IMG/VR virus record: IMGVR_UViG_3300008261_000296
Coordinates: 1-29,149 of that record
Strand: one strand, 5' to 3'
DNA: 29,149 bases
DNA from: a virus
Shown here piece by piece: positions 28,687 through 29,149 of this stretch. The notes under the pieces were generated by a model that was not told the DNA's origin, did no database searches, and was given only the letters and a program-made list of their open reading frames with translations. Position 1 is the stretch's first letter. Each line of letters opens with the position of its first letter. A program made the position numbers and the translations under genes.

Positions 28687-28932
28687 ATGAACTACGCATC
28701 AATGAAAAAGAAAATTGATCTGCTCAAAAAGTACGAGCAAACAAGACAAATTTTATTTGTATATACCGAACAATTCTATGACTCAATCGGCTTCGATATT
28801 GAAGGGTATTGGGAAGAGATCGAAAATCTGGATGAGTCCGACATCAAAGAACTAGAAAAGAAAATTAAAAATTTTGAGGCACTTGCAAAAATCCATGCAG
28901 AAATATACAAGATAGACTTTAAATATTGCTAA
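28687..28932 (+). CDS. small helical acidic early protein
   Basis: 81 residues: MNYASMKKKIDLLKKYEQTR, then a central YTEQFYDSIGFDIEGYWEEI and a helical KELEKKIKNFEALAKIHAEI. Coiled-coil-like and acidic, a common composition for phage early proteins. It begins after CTAATCACATGA, the same start context as 28338. Not recognised. Confidence 0.6.
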   Translation: MNYASMKKKIDLLKKYEQTRQILFVYTEQFYDSIGFDIEGYWEEIENLDESDIKELEKKIKNFEALAKIHAEIYKIDFKYC

Positions 28933-28952
28933 TCATTAAATATCACAACACC

Positions 28953-29149
28953 ATGTTAACACAAAATCAGCAACAGACAATCGAATTCCTTACGGCACAA
29001 TTCGAAAAGTTAAACGGATCACAACAACCGAAAACAAAATTCAACCTTGTGGACATCAAGCCACTAGAAGACAAAGCAGAGCGAATAAGACAGCTAGACG
29101 AGGAGCACGAGACCGAAGATAAAGCATGGGCAGAACTGCGAAAAAATGA
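28953..29149 (+). CDS. small charged protein, truncated by right window edge
   Basis: At least 65 residues, found by reading the sequence: MLTQNQQQTIEFLTAQFEKL, NGSQQPKTKFNLVDIKPLED, KAERIRQLDEEHETEDKAWA. The frame is still open at the last base (the final TGA is in another frame), so the C-terminus is missing. Gln-rich start, helical acidic end. Leader AACACCATG. Function unknown. Confidence 0.55.
   Translation, partial: MLTQNQQQTIEFLTAQFEKLNGSQQPKTKFNLVDIKPLEDKAERIRQLDEEHETEDKAWAELRKN

Noticed and set aside
1-29149. Stop-codon reassignment as in some crAss-like phages
   Set aside because: All long genes end at standard stops with neighbours starting at once, and no long frames with internal in-frame TAG or TGA were needed to explain them.
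1-29149. tRNA genes, CRISPR array, insertion sequence or integrase
   Set aside because: I saw no cloverleaf-like sequence in the gene-free stretches, no regular spacer-repeat array, and no transposase or integrase motif.

Overview
The window looks like part of a tailed phage related to the crAss-like phages (Crassvirales), infecting a member of the Bacteroidota. Two things point there. First, the gene order and protein sequences match the crAss-like head-tail module: large terminase, portal, acidic scaffold-like protein, major capsid protein, two ring/tail-adaptor proteins and a very large 'stabilization' protein. Second, promoters match the Bacteroidota type (TTG, 19 bp, TAnnTTTG), and start codons follow A/T-rich leaders without a clear Shine-Dalgarno sequence. 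Standard stop codons are used. I found no tRNA genes, CRISPR array or transposon.

Layout. Almost everything from 1 to 25926 is on the minus strand, read right to left. 25926-25487: a small operon with a holin-like membrane protein, closed by a terminator. 25486-24976: a gene-free stretch with GACAT repeats, palindromes and the groEL promoter. 24975-21737: groEL, a class II aminoacyl-tRNA-synthetase-like gene broken by a probable internal deletion, a terminator, a secreted SleB-like wall hydrolase and groES. 21328-21771: a lone plus-strand gene of winged-helix type, divergent from the next operon across a perfect inverted repeat. 21248-19590: a block of small, mostly basic proteins. 19586-17328: a decoration-like protein, an Ig-repeat adhesin and two small paralogues. 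17344-15964: lysis genes (spanin/holin-like, YkuD-type endolysin, holin-like). 15925-13815: tail fibre and a tandem double GroES-like protein. 13812-1: 2OG-Fe(II) oxygenase, small-terminase candidate and the head-tail module; the last gene runs off the left edge.

From 25927 to 26788 lies a large gene-free control region full of palindromes and direct repeats. It ends in a strong plus-strand promoter that drives an early-type operon of small genes (26789 to the right edge), which runs off the window. The regions therefore read as a divergent early/late arrangement with a regulatory or origin-like hub between them.

The most unusual content is the protein-folding set: GroEL, a canonical small GroES, and a separate protein that appears to be two GroES folds in tandem. 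Four genes show frame breaks in which the missing C-terminal part continues in another frame (5237, 7363, 22769 and 28571). These may be sequencing or assembly indels or real decay, and are flagged individually.
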